64,000 nucleotides of DNA, taken from positions 20,151,001 to 20,215,000 of the forward strand of contig CM077011.1 of the NCBI GenBank assembly GCA_039090855.1, in the 5' to 3' direction. Shown here piece by piece: positions 1 to 10,599 of the stretch (position 1 is the first letter of the stretch; the number at the start of each line of letters is the position of its first letter). Position numbers and translations under genes: made by a program. The stretch is from Macrothele yani (taxonomy: Eukaryota > Arthropoda > Arachnida > Araneae > Macrothelidae). Below the pieces are notes generated by a model. The model did no database searches. It was not told the origin of the DNA and was given only the letters and a program-made list of their open reading frames with translations.

Positions 1-1811
1 TCTTTCAACAGGACACAGTGCCATCTTTCAATAGGACACAGTGCCATCTTTCAACAGGACACAGTGCCATCTTTCAATAGGACACAGTGCCATCTTTCAA
101 TAGGACACAGTGCCATCTTTCAACAGGACACAGTGCCATCTTTCAATAGGACACAGTGCCATCTTTCAATAGGACACAGTGCCATCTTTCAACAGGACAC
201 AGTGCCATCTTTCAATAGGACACAGTGCCATCTTTCAATAGGACACAGTGCCATCTTTCAACAGGTCACAGTGCCATCTTTCAACAGGACACAGTGCCAT
301 CTTTCAACAGGACACAGTGCCATCTTTCAATGGGACACAGTGCCATCTTTCAACAGGACACAGTGCCATCTTTCAATGGGACACAGTGCCATCTTTCAAC
401 AGGACACAGTGCCATCTTTCAATGGGACAGAGTGCCATCTTTCAACAGGACACAGTGCCATCTTTCAATGGGACAGAGTGCCATCTTTCAACAGGACACA
501 GTGCCATCTTTCAACAGGACACAGTGCCATCTTTCAATGGGACACAGTGCCATCTTTCAATAGGACACAGTGCCATCTTTCAATAGGACACAATGCCATC
601 TTTCAACAGGACACAGTGCCATCTTTCAATAGGACACAGTGCCATCTTTCAACAGGACACAGTGCCATCTTTCAATAGGACACAGTGCCATCTTTCAACA
701 GGACACAGTGCCATCTTTCAATAGGACACAGTGCCATCTTTCAACAGGACACAGTGCCATCTTTCAATAGGACACAGTGCGATCTTTCAACAGGACACAG
801 TGCCATCTTTCAACAGGACACAGTGCCATCTTTCAATAGGACACAGTGCCATCTTTCAAAGGGACACAGTGCCATCTTTCAACAGGACACAGTGCCATCC
901 TTCAACAGGACACAGTGCCATCTTTCAACAGGACACAGTGCCATCTTTCAAAAGGACACAGTGCCATCTTTCAATGGGACACAGTGCCATCTTTCAAAAG
1001 GACACAGTGCCATCTTTCAACAGGACACAGTGCCATCTTTCAATAGGACACAGTGCCATCTTTCAATAGGACACAGTGCCATCTTTCAACAGGACACAGT
1101 GCCATCTTTCAACAGGACACAGTGCCATCTTTCAACAGGACACAGTGCCATCTTTCAACAGGACACAGTGCCATCTTTCAATAGGACACAGTGCCATCTT
1201 TCAATAGGACACAGTGCCATCTTTCAATAGGACACAGTGCCATCTTTCAACAGGACACAGTGCCATCTTTCAACAGGACACAGTGCCATCTTTCAATAGG
1301 ACACAGTGCCATCTTTCAACAGGACACAGTGCCATCTTTCAATAGGACACAGTGCCATCTTTCAACAGGACACAGTGCCATCTTTCAACAGGAGACAGTG
1401 CCATCTTTCAAGAGGACACAGTGCCATCTTTCAATAGGACACAGTGCCATCTTTCAATAGGACACAGTGCCATCTTTCAATAGGACACAGTGCCATCTTT
1501 CAACAGGACACAGTGCCATCTTTCAATAGGACACAGTGCCATCTTTCAACAGGACACAGTGCCATCTTTCAACAGGACACAGTGCCATCTTTCAACAGGA
1601 CACAGTGCCATCTTTCAACAGGACACAGTGCCATCTTTCAGTAGGACACTGCCATCTTTCAACAGGACACAGTGCCATCTTTCAATAGGACACAGTTCCA
1701 TCTTTCAATAGGACACAGTGCCATCTTTCAATAGGACACAGTGCCATCTTTCAATAGGACACAGTGCCATCTTTAAATAGGACACAGTGCCATCTTTCAA
1801 TAGTGTCGAAC
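1..1811. repeat. 23-bp minisatellite, about 79 copies
   Basis: A head-to-tail array of a 23-bp unit (TCTTTCAACAGGACACAGTG plus CCA) fills the window from base 1, so its left edge is not seen. Units vary mainly at one spot: CAACAGG, CAATAGG, CAATGGG, and rarely CAAAAGG or CAAAGGG. Because 23 is not a multiple of 3, any open frame cycles through all three registers every 69 bp, which gives long but meaningless repetitive ORFs. One register reads A-I-F-Q-Q-D, the second catalytic motif of Tc1 transposases, and a Tc1 transposase remnant follows immediately downstream. Confidence 0.97.
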
Positions 1812-2116
1812 ATCTTTCAATAGATCATCGGGCTCGTATAACTGCTAAGTGGTCGGAACGCCACGGCAACGAATTCGTCCCATGTCTTTGGCGCCAAAAC
1901 ACCCCTGACTGCAATCCAATTGAAAATTTCGGGGATTTCCTAAAAATGGGGTGTGAGAACTACTGATTCTGCTCCATCGAATGAGCGTAACTAACGGAGC
2001 TGCTGCAGCGGACATGGGTCAGGTTACGCATGGAGGATGTTCGACACTATGTAGAATTTTTTCAGAGGCGTCTGTGAAGCGTAATTGGACGTAAAGGTGG
2101 ACCAACGCGTTATTAG
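1808..2116 (+). pseudogene. Tc1 transposase C-terminal remnant
   Basis: Directly after the 23-bp array a frame reads H-R-A-R-I-T-A-K-W, then a block ending T-P-D-C-N-P-I-E-N at about 1901-1927, and stops at 1964-1966. The NPIEN block is the third catalytic motif (the E of DD34E) of Tc1 transposases. After a frame change the typical Tc1 tail follows: M-E-D-V-R-H-Y-V-E-F near 2029-2058 and K-G-G-P-T-R-Y before a TAG at 2114-2116. A TGA interrupts this tail near 2074. The first two catalytic motifs are absent as a normal gene; the region where the second should lie is occupied by the minisatellite. Not functional. Confidence 0.8.
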
Positions 2117-2909
2117 GTTGGTGTTCGTAATGCAAAGCTAACTCAGTGTATATTTGTCCAATAGCTGATCCTCTCAAGTGTGGAACGCAAATACCACAGT
2201 TTGAGACAAAACAGAAGTCACGACAAGCAGACACTGTGTTTTCTTCCTTTATGTTATATCGCATATGAATTCACGTGTTATAATTTTTTTTCTGATAATG
2301 GCCTGCTTTTTCTAGGAGAAGAATTCTATGAACCTCCATCACACATTTATATACTTTTGTACATATATCATCCCGTTTCACATATTGCATAACTGTATCA
2401 TTTTTGAATTTTAATAAAGATATTTTAAAACCCAGGTAGAGGACGCCCAGACAAAATTAAAGCGGCATCTCTTGCACGCATCGCCGTCAGTGTTTCCGCT
2501 TTACAATCGCGATTTTCTAACTCGCAGTCCAATGACTCATATTTCTTCCAGTGAACAAAACTCCTTTTGAAATGTAGGAATTTTCTTAACTGAACCTTAT
2601 CTCTATAGTTAATCCCTACGCGAATGAAAATCAGCGGAAGTAGATTGTTCGTTAGAAATATATGAAATACGTATGAAATTGCTATACGATACGCATGGAA
2701 AGTGTATATAGGGTGATCAGAATCGACCGCACAATAAACCTATCGTACGATTCCTCGTGGAGAAAGAAACCGAAAACCGTTGTCCGATCGGATGTCGCAT
2801 TCCGGAGATATATGCGCCGAAATTTCGTGACGTCACATCCGGTAACGCACATGCTCGTTGAAGAGCGACGTGAATAATTATACAGACGCACGTATAACAA
2901 GGCAATCAA

Positions 2910-3135
2910 GCCACCCCGGTGGCGCAGTGGTCTAAGGCGATAGCTTCTGATCATTTGTCCGAAAGGTGTCCGGGTTCGATTCCCGGTAAAGCACGGATGT
3001 TGTGTTTGTCCTACGGCACTGATTCTCTCTCTTCCCTGGACCCAACGGACCTAAATTCAGGACGGGCAGCTACTTATGGCCCACTGAGTTGCTCACGGTG
3101 ATCGCTAAACCTCCAATTTAAAAAAAAAACAAAAA
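2910..3135 (+). mobile_element. tRNA-derived SINE with target-site duplication
   Basis: The head GGTGGCGCAGTGGT at about 2918 resembles a tRNA A box and GGTTCGATTCC at about 2974 a B box, so it would be transcribed by RNA polymerase III. The body has the shared family signature (GGATGTTGTGTTTGTC, then ATTCAGGACGGGC and TTGCTCACGGTG) and ends in an A-rich tail. An 11-bp direct repeat, AAGGCAATCAA, flanks it at 2899-2909 and 3136-3146, showing a retrotransposed insertion into the mariner-like element. This is the most complete copy of the family in the window. Confidence 0.9.
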
Positions 3136-3359
3136 AAGGCAATCAACATTTTAAAATGTGGTACTGGATGGGTATGTAAATTCGAAGGACGTGGTGGCGT
3201 GAAACCATCAGTTATACGCCTGCGCAATGCGGCAAGTAGGGATATTAAGGGTTGGCGACGGTAGCAGGTAAGCTCATACTGCATTTGTACATTTGAAAAT
3301 AGCGTCGGCAACGATATGTCGTACAGTTTAAGAGTATTGTGACATGTATATCCTATTGA

Positions 3360-4358
3360 GAGGAATGCCATGGTTCCGCATTGCGTGCAGCAAGGGCCTA
3401 CAGCTAACGATAACCAGCACTACGGCACCCGGACGCCCAGGTCGTACGGCGCCACTGTCTACACTTGGACGTGGTGCGACAGACAATGTCGCACCACGTC
3501 CAAGTGTAGACAGTGGCGCTGGACCCTCTGTGAGAACACCATCAATCGAGGACGTTAATAGAGGAGGAGCCAACGTCAAGCAGCAGTGCGATCACGCGAC
3601 TATTCGGAGTGCACCATAGTACTGTACTGGCCGTTCTACACGACGAAGACCTGCATGCATATCGCATCAGACCGGTTCAAGGCCTATTACCATAAAATTA
3701 TCCTCGAAGACAGACATACTGTGAATGTCTGCTACAGCAACATTTTGCCGATAATAGTTTCATCCGCCGGATATTGTGGACTGATGAAGCAAGGCTTAAA
3801 CGGCAGAGTATCTGCAACACCCATAATAGATATGTTCGGGCATTGGACAATCTGCATGCAACACGTGAACACGCTCACCAGGTCCGGTGGGGTGTTAATA
3901 TGTGGTGTGATATAGTGGGCGATATCCTAGTGGGACCATATCTTCATACCGAACGTGTCTCAGCTGCCAACTACATGCTGTTCCTACGTGATGTTCTGCC
4001 GGACTTACTGGAAAACGTACCATTGGCTGTTCTAAGCAATCTATGGCACCAGCAGGATGGAGCACCTGCGCATTACTCTGCAAATGTTCGCCAGTGGTTG
4101 AATACGGAATATCCCGGTCCATGGCTTGGCCGTGGTGGTCCTGTCGCATGGCCCACTAGTTCGCCGGATCATAATGCATTGGGCCTCTTCCTCTGGGGTC
4201 ATCTGAAAGAACTGGTATATCGACGGTCTGTCAACAGTCTATGCGACCTAGTGGTCACCTTACACGCGACCATCGCAATTGTACCCCTACTATGCGGCAA
4301 CGCGTCCAGATGTCTATTCCTCTGCCGCCTGTTCCGCACTACATGGTGGTCATTTTGA
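3360..4358 (+). pseudogene. Broken DD41D transposase
   Basis: The frame from about 3774 reads W-T-D-E-A (first catalytic Asp), then H-A-H-Q-V-R-W, then Q-Q-D-G-A-P-A-H-Y-S near 4052-4081 (second Asp) and W-P-T-S-S-P-D-H-N-A-L-G-L-F-L-W-G. Forty-one residues after the second Asp the expected third Asp is Gly, so the triad is lost. The N-terminal half (starting M-P-W-F-R-I-A-C near 3368) lies in other frames with stops, and a perfect palindrome interrupts it. It is a dead Tc1/mariner-superfamily transposase of the DD41D type. Confidence 0.8.
3449..3519. repeat. Perfect 32-bp palindrome, 7-nt loop
   Basis: GCGCCACTGTCTACACTTGG and the next 12 bases (3449-3480) are repeated as an exact reverse complement at 3488-3519, with AGACAAT between. 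It lies inside the transposase pseudogene, which is otherwise diverged. The perfect arms suggest a young inverted duplication. Confidence 0.95.
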
Positions 4359-4689
4359 ACACATGTTGTAATCTGACAAGAATCCACGTGTTTTATAAGT
4401 TGTGTTGTAGTTAAAGTGATTATAATTAAATATAATTATTATAAATGTTTTCTCTCAAAGTGATTGGGTAAGTTATGTCTGTATTCTTACCGGATGTGAC
4501 GTCACGAACTTTCGGCGCGTATAACTTTGGGATGCGACGGCCGATCGGACTACAGTTTTCAGCTTCTTTCTCCACGAGGAATCGTCCAGTAGGTTTATTG
4601 TATGGTCGATTCTGATCACCCTGTATGTGGAATACGTATGAAAGTGCCGAGATTGCCGAATACCTACTTCTTGAAAACATGACTGAAAC

Positions 4690-6041
4690 AAAAGGAAACT
4701 TCCCTTGGAGTTTTTTCCAACACGGAAATTTGATTGTGAGTGTCGTCCAAACTGTGTTTATGATATATACATAATTTAACCATGCTTTATTAAAAGTAAT
4801 ATACCCAGCAAGAAAATATCTGATAGCGGACCGTTAAACGATTCGCTGCAGTCAACAGAAGAAACTTTGTATAGCCTATTTGCCGGAATGATCACCAGCT
4901 GGAATCGAAAGAAAGAATGTCATGCACCTCTACTTCTAGTCCTAAGGGGATATCATTTGTTTTGCCTTCATGTACACTGACTATGAGACAATGGCATCCA
5001 GCCAGGACAACCATGATAACGCAACCAGCTGTAAAGCTATTCCCCACGGGATTTATACTCTTACATCTGTGGGAATTCCCAAGCGACGTTTCCACCACCT
5101 CCAAACAACGGAGATGCGGCCGTTTTAGAGCGAATAAGAAAATTCGCCGCTCACAACAATAACTGAAACGAAGTGTTGCATTGGAGAAGAAATAGCGATG
5201 ACAAAAACATCGAAACTAACATTAATTGCATTTAAAGATATGACTGCATCACCAATAATTTTATCCAAGTTTACATGCAACAGCTTCTGTACATTAGAAT
5301 CATATTAATGACAGCAATTTTATTTCCGTAATCAACACGAAAATTCGTAGAAATTCTATCCATTCAAATCCTTGACAAAGAACAAAACATTTTGAACTGT
5401 TACTACAAGGTCCAAGCTAGAATCTTTTAAGATAATGCTAGAGATTTCCCTTTCAGCAAAAAATAAATAAAAGTTTGCGATGTTAAAACATGAGTCCGGA
5501 AATCTAATCTACGACTTCGTTTTGAACATAAAGTAGCGTATATAAGGTGCCTCTTTTTTCACACAAATTTTGGGCAACTGAAGTTGCCAAAAGATATCAA
5601 GAAGGTGCTAGGTGTGATAGAATTCGGAATCGTCCACATTTTCACTAATAATAGCATCTTACATCACAATCCTTGGGAATGTACTGTATTTTCAAAATGA
5701 AGGATTGAAAACCATGTGTAAGTATTACTATTAATAAATGTTTGGGAGAACGGGAAAAGTTTGGAAGTCACTCACCAGAGGAAAGTAGAAAACGACTTAT
5801 TGTTTGAACGCTGTTAGGATTAATACTGATCTAGAGCATTTTAGTATAATTATTTTGTTTGCTTGGACCTTCTCAATATTTATAAAACTGACGGATTACC
5901 AGTTTTCCGAATTGAAATCATTTTGCATACTCTTGCTTTTTTGTCTCGCTTCATGCGTACTCGGTTCTATTGTCTTGGAAGCTATTTCTCCAGTGAGTAA
6001 AGTTCCTTTTAAGCTAATTTCAAAAGACCAGGTTAAAAATA
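4690..6041. other. AT-rich DNA, no gene seen
   Basis: I see no conserved protein, RNA gene or clear repeat here. The short open frames (for example 4917-5162 and the start of 5804-6154) have no recognisable domain, and the latter runs into transposon ends. Confidence 0.5.
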
Positions 6042-6082
6042 CAGTCATTTGCAAAAGTTTAAGACCACCTGTTGGCATTATA

Positions 6083-7485
6083 CACTGCTGGCCACCCAAA
6101 ATTCAACACCAAGAAGGACACGAGATAGCAAAGCCAGATTTACTGGACACATGACAACAGATACAAAGTAGAAAGGATTGAGCTTACAGGCCCGTGCGAC
6201 TTGCGGAACACGCAGACATCAATAGTTCGTGTGGCCTTCATGACTGGCAATAAAGGCCGCTACACGCCGCGGAATAGAACGAAAGAGGCTTTGGATGTGG
6301 GCTTGTCGTATGTCGGTCCAGGATGTATCCACACTTTGCCGCAGTTCATCAGGCTTAGCCGTGGGTGGTGCTTGCCGGGCCACTCGGTTGCCGATCAGAG
6401 ACCTGACGTGTTCGATGGGCGATATATCGGGAGAACAGGCGGGCCACGGCAGCAATGACACCTGGTGGGCCGTGAAGAATTGTTGCACGATGCGTGCCAC
6501 GTGCTGGCGCGCATTGTCCTGTTGAAACTTGGCCGCTGGCAGGTCCTGCAGGTAAGGGAGGACTACAGGCTCCAAAACTTCGGAGATGCAGCGGTGGTTA
6601 TTGAGTGTACCGGCGATGCGTACCTGAGTGGTGCGGGTGGTCATATTCAATTGCGTCCCAAACCATAACGCCGGGCGACGGACCGGTATGGCGATGCATA
6701 ATGCAGGCGTCATACATTCTCTCGCTGCGGTGCCGCCACATGCGTATTCGACCATCGTGGTGTTGCAGGCAGAAACGGGATTTGTCGTAAAAGACATTGT
6801 CGTGGCATTCCGTAGTACAGGTGCGGCGTTCAACGGCCCACTGCCGCTGCACTCACCGGTGGTGTAACGTCAATGGTAATCGGAACAATGGTCGCCGTGC
6901 GACAAGTCCCTGCTCATGCAGACGACGTCGAACGGTACGTGCTGTCACAGGTTGTTGTGCAACACACCCTAATTCCTGCGCTAACGTTCGTGACGTGGCG
7001 GTGCGAACCGTCAATTCCCGCAGCACAACATCCCGGTCCTCACGTTCGGTGGTGTGTCGCGGCTGCGGCAATCGCTCACGTCGGTCCGTCCCTCCTGCAC
7101 CCACCGAATCAACACTCGCCTCACTGCGGCTGGATGTCGTCTCACACGGTCGCCGATGTCTCGGTACGATTAACCGCTGTCGCGATAAGCCATTGTTCGT
7201 CTTCTGTCGAACTCTAAAACGTGCTAAATGACTGCCGTATTCTGCGACGAGGCATCAAGCTTCCCACGCACAGTTCCGGCAGCACAACACACTTCCACTA
7301 TTTACACCCTCTCATTCTGTGCACCCTTGTTATAGTGCTTCTCGGTGGCGTGCCGGGCGCACATGATTTGCATATGCTCTGCAAAGCTAATCGTTTGCAT
7401 GTCCTCTCGCGGGCGACGCATGCTGCGAATTTCAGGCCAATGGGATGCTTCCATCTTGGGGTTGCATTTTGGGTGGCCAGCAGTG
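6083..7485 (-). mobile_element. Tc1 element (family A) nested in another Tc1
   Basis: CACTGCTGGCCACCCAAAAT opens the element at 6083 and its reverse complement closes it at 7485. TA flanks both sides (6081-6082 and 7486-7487), the expected target duplication. It sits inside the left arm of the outer Tc1 in opposite orientation. A second copy of the family is at 50505-51912. Confidence 0.93.
6219..7190 (-). pseudogene. Family A Tc1 transposase, broken
   Basis: Read on the minus strand the protein is recognisable almost end to end. The DNA-binding region has R-R-E-R-L-P-Q-P-R-H-T near 7080. The first Asp is in F-Y-D-K-S-R, the second in F-Q-Q-D-N-A-R-Q-H near 6530-6500, and the third residue is the Glu of S-P-D-I-S-P-I-E-H near 6425-6400, giving DD34E. 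A TGA at 6853-6855 replaces the CGA found at the same place in the copy at 50.5 kb, and a frame change occurs around 6640-6650. The C-terminus is longer than in the 50.5 kb copy because its CGA in the I-G-N-R-V-A-R stretch is intact. Not functional as it stands. Confidence 0.88.
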
Positions 7486-7620
7486 TATTTCAGCCGATTG
7501 CGCCCGATACTGTCTGTATTAGTCAACTCCCTGTTGTTGTTGCATCATCCTATAGTGGCAGCTATGGATAGAGTTGAAGGAAGTGTGCGAACGTCAGTTT
7601 GCTTCTGATTTTCATGCCGA

Positions 7621-8682
7621 ATGATTTTGTACGTATTTTCTATATATCAAAAAATTGGTAAAAATGCGTCAAGTGTTACTCACAGGGCAAAAGTAACGAC
7701 TTTATATCATGAAGGATACTCCGAATGTGACATAAGCAGAAAGGTGAATCTGAGCAAGACTGGTATTCATAATATGGTCATGAAATATCGAGTTACAGGT
7801 GAATTTAACGACCGAAACAGAAGTGGACGTCCAAGGATAACAACCTCACGTGATGGCAGTACCGTAAGGCGAATAGTTATGCATTCTCCAAGACGTTCGT
7901 GCAAGAAAATCAAAGGCTTTCTCCATTCAAAATGGTGTGATATTATTATAAGAACTGTTTCCCGACGTCTTAGCAAAGATTTTGGATTAAAGTCTCATCA
8001 ACCTGCACATAAACCCAGACTAGCCTCTGTCATGAGAAAGAAGAGACTCCAGTTCATGAAGTTTCATCAATCGTGGACTGCTGTAAATAGGAGCCAACTT
8101 CTTTTTTCCGATGGATCAACTGTGCGTGAATTTGAATCACGTAAAACACATGTTCGACGACCAAAAGGCAAAAGGTTTGATGAAAAATACACCGTTAGCA
8201 CCGTGAGACATCCGCCTAGTCAGATGATTTGGAGTGCTATGTTAGCATCCGGTACTGCTTCATTATCCTTTTTGCCGACAGGAACTATCATGACTGGTCC
8301 TTTTTATGTGAAATGTTGCGTGAGAAGCTGTTAACTCATATGCAAGTGCGCAGACGCACAATCTTTATGCATGATGTTACTCCATGCCACAGATAAAAGA
8401 CAGGAAAGAAATACGTGCAGAGGAAAAGTACGACTGTGCTTGACTGGCCCGGTAATAGTCCCGACCTCAACAACATTCAAAATTTGTGGCCTATTTTTAA
8501 AAAAAAACAACAACAAGGTAACATAAAAACAGCCATGAAATTCCCAAGCTTTGATTGACGTGATAAAGTACGTGTGGTGCAAAGACATTTCAAGTGACTA
8601 CTGCAAATCCCTCATTGAGAGTATGCCACATCGTATTCTACCCGTTATAAAAGAAAAAAAAGGTGGCCACACAAAGTACTGA
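7621..8682 (+). pseudogene. Tc1 transposase of the outer element, broken
   Basis: An N-terminal helix-turn-helix region (H-R-A-K-V-T-T-L-Y-H-E-G-Y-S) is followed by N-R-S-G-R-P-R, the hinge typical of Tc1 transposases. The first Asp is in L-L-F-S-D-G-S near 8100. A one-base frameshift near 8310 moves the rest to another frame, where R-T-I-F-M-H-D-V-T-P-C-H holds the second Asp and W-P-G-N-S-P-D-L-N-N-I-Q-N the third motif. In that motif the catalytic Glu is Gln. The tail K-K-G-G-H-T-K-Y ends at the TGA at 8680-8682. Dead by frameshift, by internal stops and by loss of the third catalytic residue. Confidence 0.88.
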
Positions 8683-8894
8683 TTTCGGTCTTTTTGTGTT
8701 CTAAAGAATGTAAGTATTCATCTGTGGTGTCAATTTTCCAAATATCTCTGACTAGTAATTAGTTGTTTCTTTGAAAATCTTAGTTTTCAATGAATTGACA
8801 GGTGGTCTTAAACTTTGCAATGACTGTCTAAACTCATGGAGAATCTACCAAATCCCATGTAAATGAAATCTTGTGTGACCCATTTGCTGTTAGT

Positions 8895-8962
8895 GGTAAT
8901 ATTGAACCCGCATCCTTTATCTCTGAAGTCGAATGCTTTCCCAATTAAACTACACCGACGAA
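8895..8962 (-). mobile_element. tRNA-like SINE head or tRNA pseudogene
   Basis: On the minus strand CGGTGTAGTTTAATTGGGAA fits an A box and GGTTCAATATT a weak B box, with a possible anticodon arm between. The T-arm is imperfect and there is no acceptor pairing, so it is not a working tRNA. A related sequence lies at 9301-9362. Confidence 0.45.
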
Positions 8963-9300
8963 GTTTGAGGGTGTAACTTTGCCGGCTTGACATGTGCGTC
9001 ACCTCTGAATTACGTACGTCACATATATCTCCCCCCGACCCCTCCACTTCAGAAATCGCAGGTTGTGGGTCTGCTGCAATCCATGCTGGAAATAACTCTC
9101 TGTAGAACAAGGAAATCTTATTAATTCTAGACCATCTGTAGAAGAAGTATCACAGATTTTTCGAAGCGAAGAAGGTATTTTCATGAATTCTAATGTGTAG
9201 AAGGAACATCACACATTTTTTGAAGAACCTAGTGACGGCAAGTAGGTTCATTTTAAAGTTCGGGCGCCATTATAGCATAAATGCCATTTGCCGGTAGCTG

Positions 9301-9362
9301 TTTGAAACCACCTCCGTCTGCTCCGGAACCGAATTCTTCCCCAATTTAGGTACACCTATGAG
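9301..9362 (-). mobile_element. Second tRNA-like SINE head
   Basis: On the minus strand it reads GGTGTACCTAAATTGGGGAA followed by GAATTCGGTTCCGGAGCAG and GGTTTCAA, parallel to the copy at 8895-8962. Both are followed on the minus strand by similarly spaced sequence, suggesting a small SINE family of two degraded copies. Confidence 0.35.
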
Positions 9363-9716
9363 GTATGTCGCTGCAACATTTCCGTTTTTGACTTGTCCAT
9401 CAACGTTCAGACAGGTATGTCGCAATCCATAGGGCCTGCGTTATTGATTGAAGGAGCACAAGATGTACTACATACGTAACTGTGATCTAAAGAAACCATC
9501 GATTGCTACACACTGTCATGAAAATGAACACAGGTTTCTATTTGAAGAATCAGTGCTTATTGATAAGCCAGACTAATTCATCAAACTGTATAATTTGGAA
9601 GTTTTCCATGCATGTATATATCAAAATTCCTTGCAACTTGTCAACATATGGCATCTACACATTTTCCGAGGTCAATAGACAGTAAGAGTTTTTCATCCAC
9701 GCCTTCCTCGCAGACG

Positions 9717-9863
9717 AATAATCGTGACGTCACTGAGTGACATCACCGTCCCAACGTGTGAATCGTAGATACGAAATCTAGCTATGGCGGATAATAGCTA
9801 GATTTCGTATCTACGATTCACACGTTAGGACGGTGATGTCACTCATTGACGTCACGATTATTA
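9717..9863. mobile_element. Foldback (MITE-like) element
   Basis: Two arms of about 68 bp (9717-9785 and 9794-9863) are reverse complements with only about two mismatches, around an 8-nt centre. Each arm contains TGACGTCA or a close variant. The right arm leads directly into the tandem repeat that follows, which starts with the same TTAGCTAT found at the arm tip. Confidence 0.9.
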
Positions 9864-10597
9864 GCTATTGAGGAAGATGACTAGTGAACAATTAGCTATT
9901 GAGGAAGGTGACTTGTGGACAATTATTAGCTATTAAGGAAGATGACTTGTGAATAATTAGCTATTGAAGAAGATGACTTGTGAACAATTATTAGCTATTG
10001 AGGAAGATGACTTGTGAACAATTAGCTATTGAGGAAGATGACTTGTGAACAATTATTAGCTATTGAGGAAGATGACTTGTGAACAATTATTAGCTATTGA
10101 GGAAGATGACGTGAACAATTAGCTATTGAGGAAGATCACTTGTGAACAATTATTAGCTATTGAGGAAGATGACTTGTGAACAATTAGCTATTGAGAAGAT
10201 GACTTGTGAACAATTAGCTATTGAGAAGATGAACAATAGCTATTAAGAAGATGAAAGATGACTTGTGATTTTAGGAAACACGACTCAAATTAATCTAAAT
10301 ATCCTAGCGTAAATTCGAAAACAATTAGCTATTGAGAAGATAAGATGACTTGTGAACAATTAGCTATTGAGAAGATGAACAATTATTAGCTATTTTATTA
10401 TTAGATGAACAATTAGCTATAGGAAGATGACTTGTGAACAATTAGCTATTGAGAAGATGAACAATTATTAGCTATTGAGGAAGATAATTTGTGAACAATT
10501 AGCTATTGAGAAGATGACTTGTGAACAACTGTAGCTATTGAGCAAGATGACTTGTAAACAACTGTAGCTATTGAGGAAGATGACTTGTGAACAATTT
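9862..10597. repeat. 31/34-bp minisatellite, about 22 copies
   Basis: The unit is TTAGCTATTGAGGAAGATGA followed by CTTGTGAACAA, with or without an extra TTA. Several units are shortened or scrambled, and a non-repeat stretch interrupts the array near 10265-10320. Its start coincides with the tip of the foldback arm, so array and foldback probably form one composite element. Confidence 0.92.
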
Positions 10598-10599
10598 TT

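Larger units (their letters stand above)
2709..4623 (+). mobile_element. DD41D mariner-like transposon with 137-bp inverted repeats
   Basis: The outer ends are long imperfect inverted repeats, 2709-2845 and 4487-4623, starting TAGGGTGATCAGAATCGACC on the left and CAGGGTGATC on the right read inward, each bordered by a TA. Between them lies a broken transposase. A SINE inserted just inside the left repeat (2910-3135) and a 71-bp perfect palindrome (3449-3519) further disrupt it. Total length is about 1.9 kb with the SINE. TA target duplication and a DDD transposase place it in the Tc1/mariner superfamily. Confidence 0.85.
6042..8827 (+). mobile_element. Tc1 element, split by a second Tc1
   Basis: The left end ACAGTCATTTGCAAAAGTTT plus AAGACCACCTGT (from 6041) is matched by its reverse complement at about 8798-8827, giving inverted repeats of about 32 bp. 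The left copy is preceded by TA. Without the insertion at 6083-7485 the element would be about 1.4 kb, normal for Tc1. Its plus-strand transposase lies to the right of the insertion. Confidence 0.85.

Noticed and set aside
64..1711. Long repetitive ORFs in the 23-bp array (up to 204 residues)
   Set aside because: They arise in all three frames because the unit length is not a multiple of 3 and lacks a stop in most variants. No codon bias or plausible start context.
1..1811. CRISPR array
   Set aside because: Repeats are directly adjacent with no unique spacers, and the genome is eukaryotic. The 118-bp array was rejected for the same reason.
2910..3000. Functional tRNA gene at the SINE head
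   Set aside because: Boxes A and B are present, but the body, A tail and 11-bp target duplication show a SINE.
5804..6154. 116-residue ORF with hydrophobic N-terminus
   Set aside because: The second half is the terminal repeats of two Tc1 elements, so the frame is accidental; the first half has no family match.
8895..8962. Functional tRNA gene
   Set aside because: Box A fits but box B is poor and the acceptor stem does not pair; a similar degraded copy lies 400 bp away.
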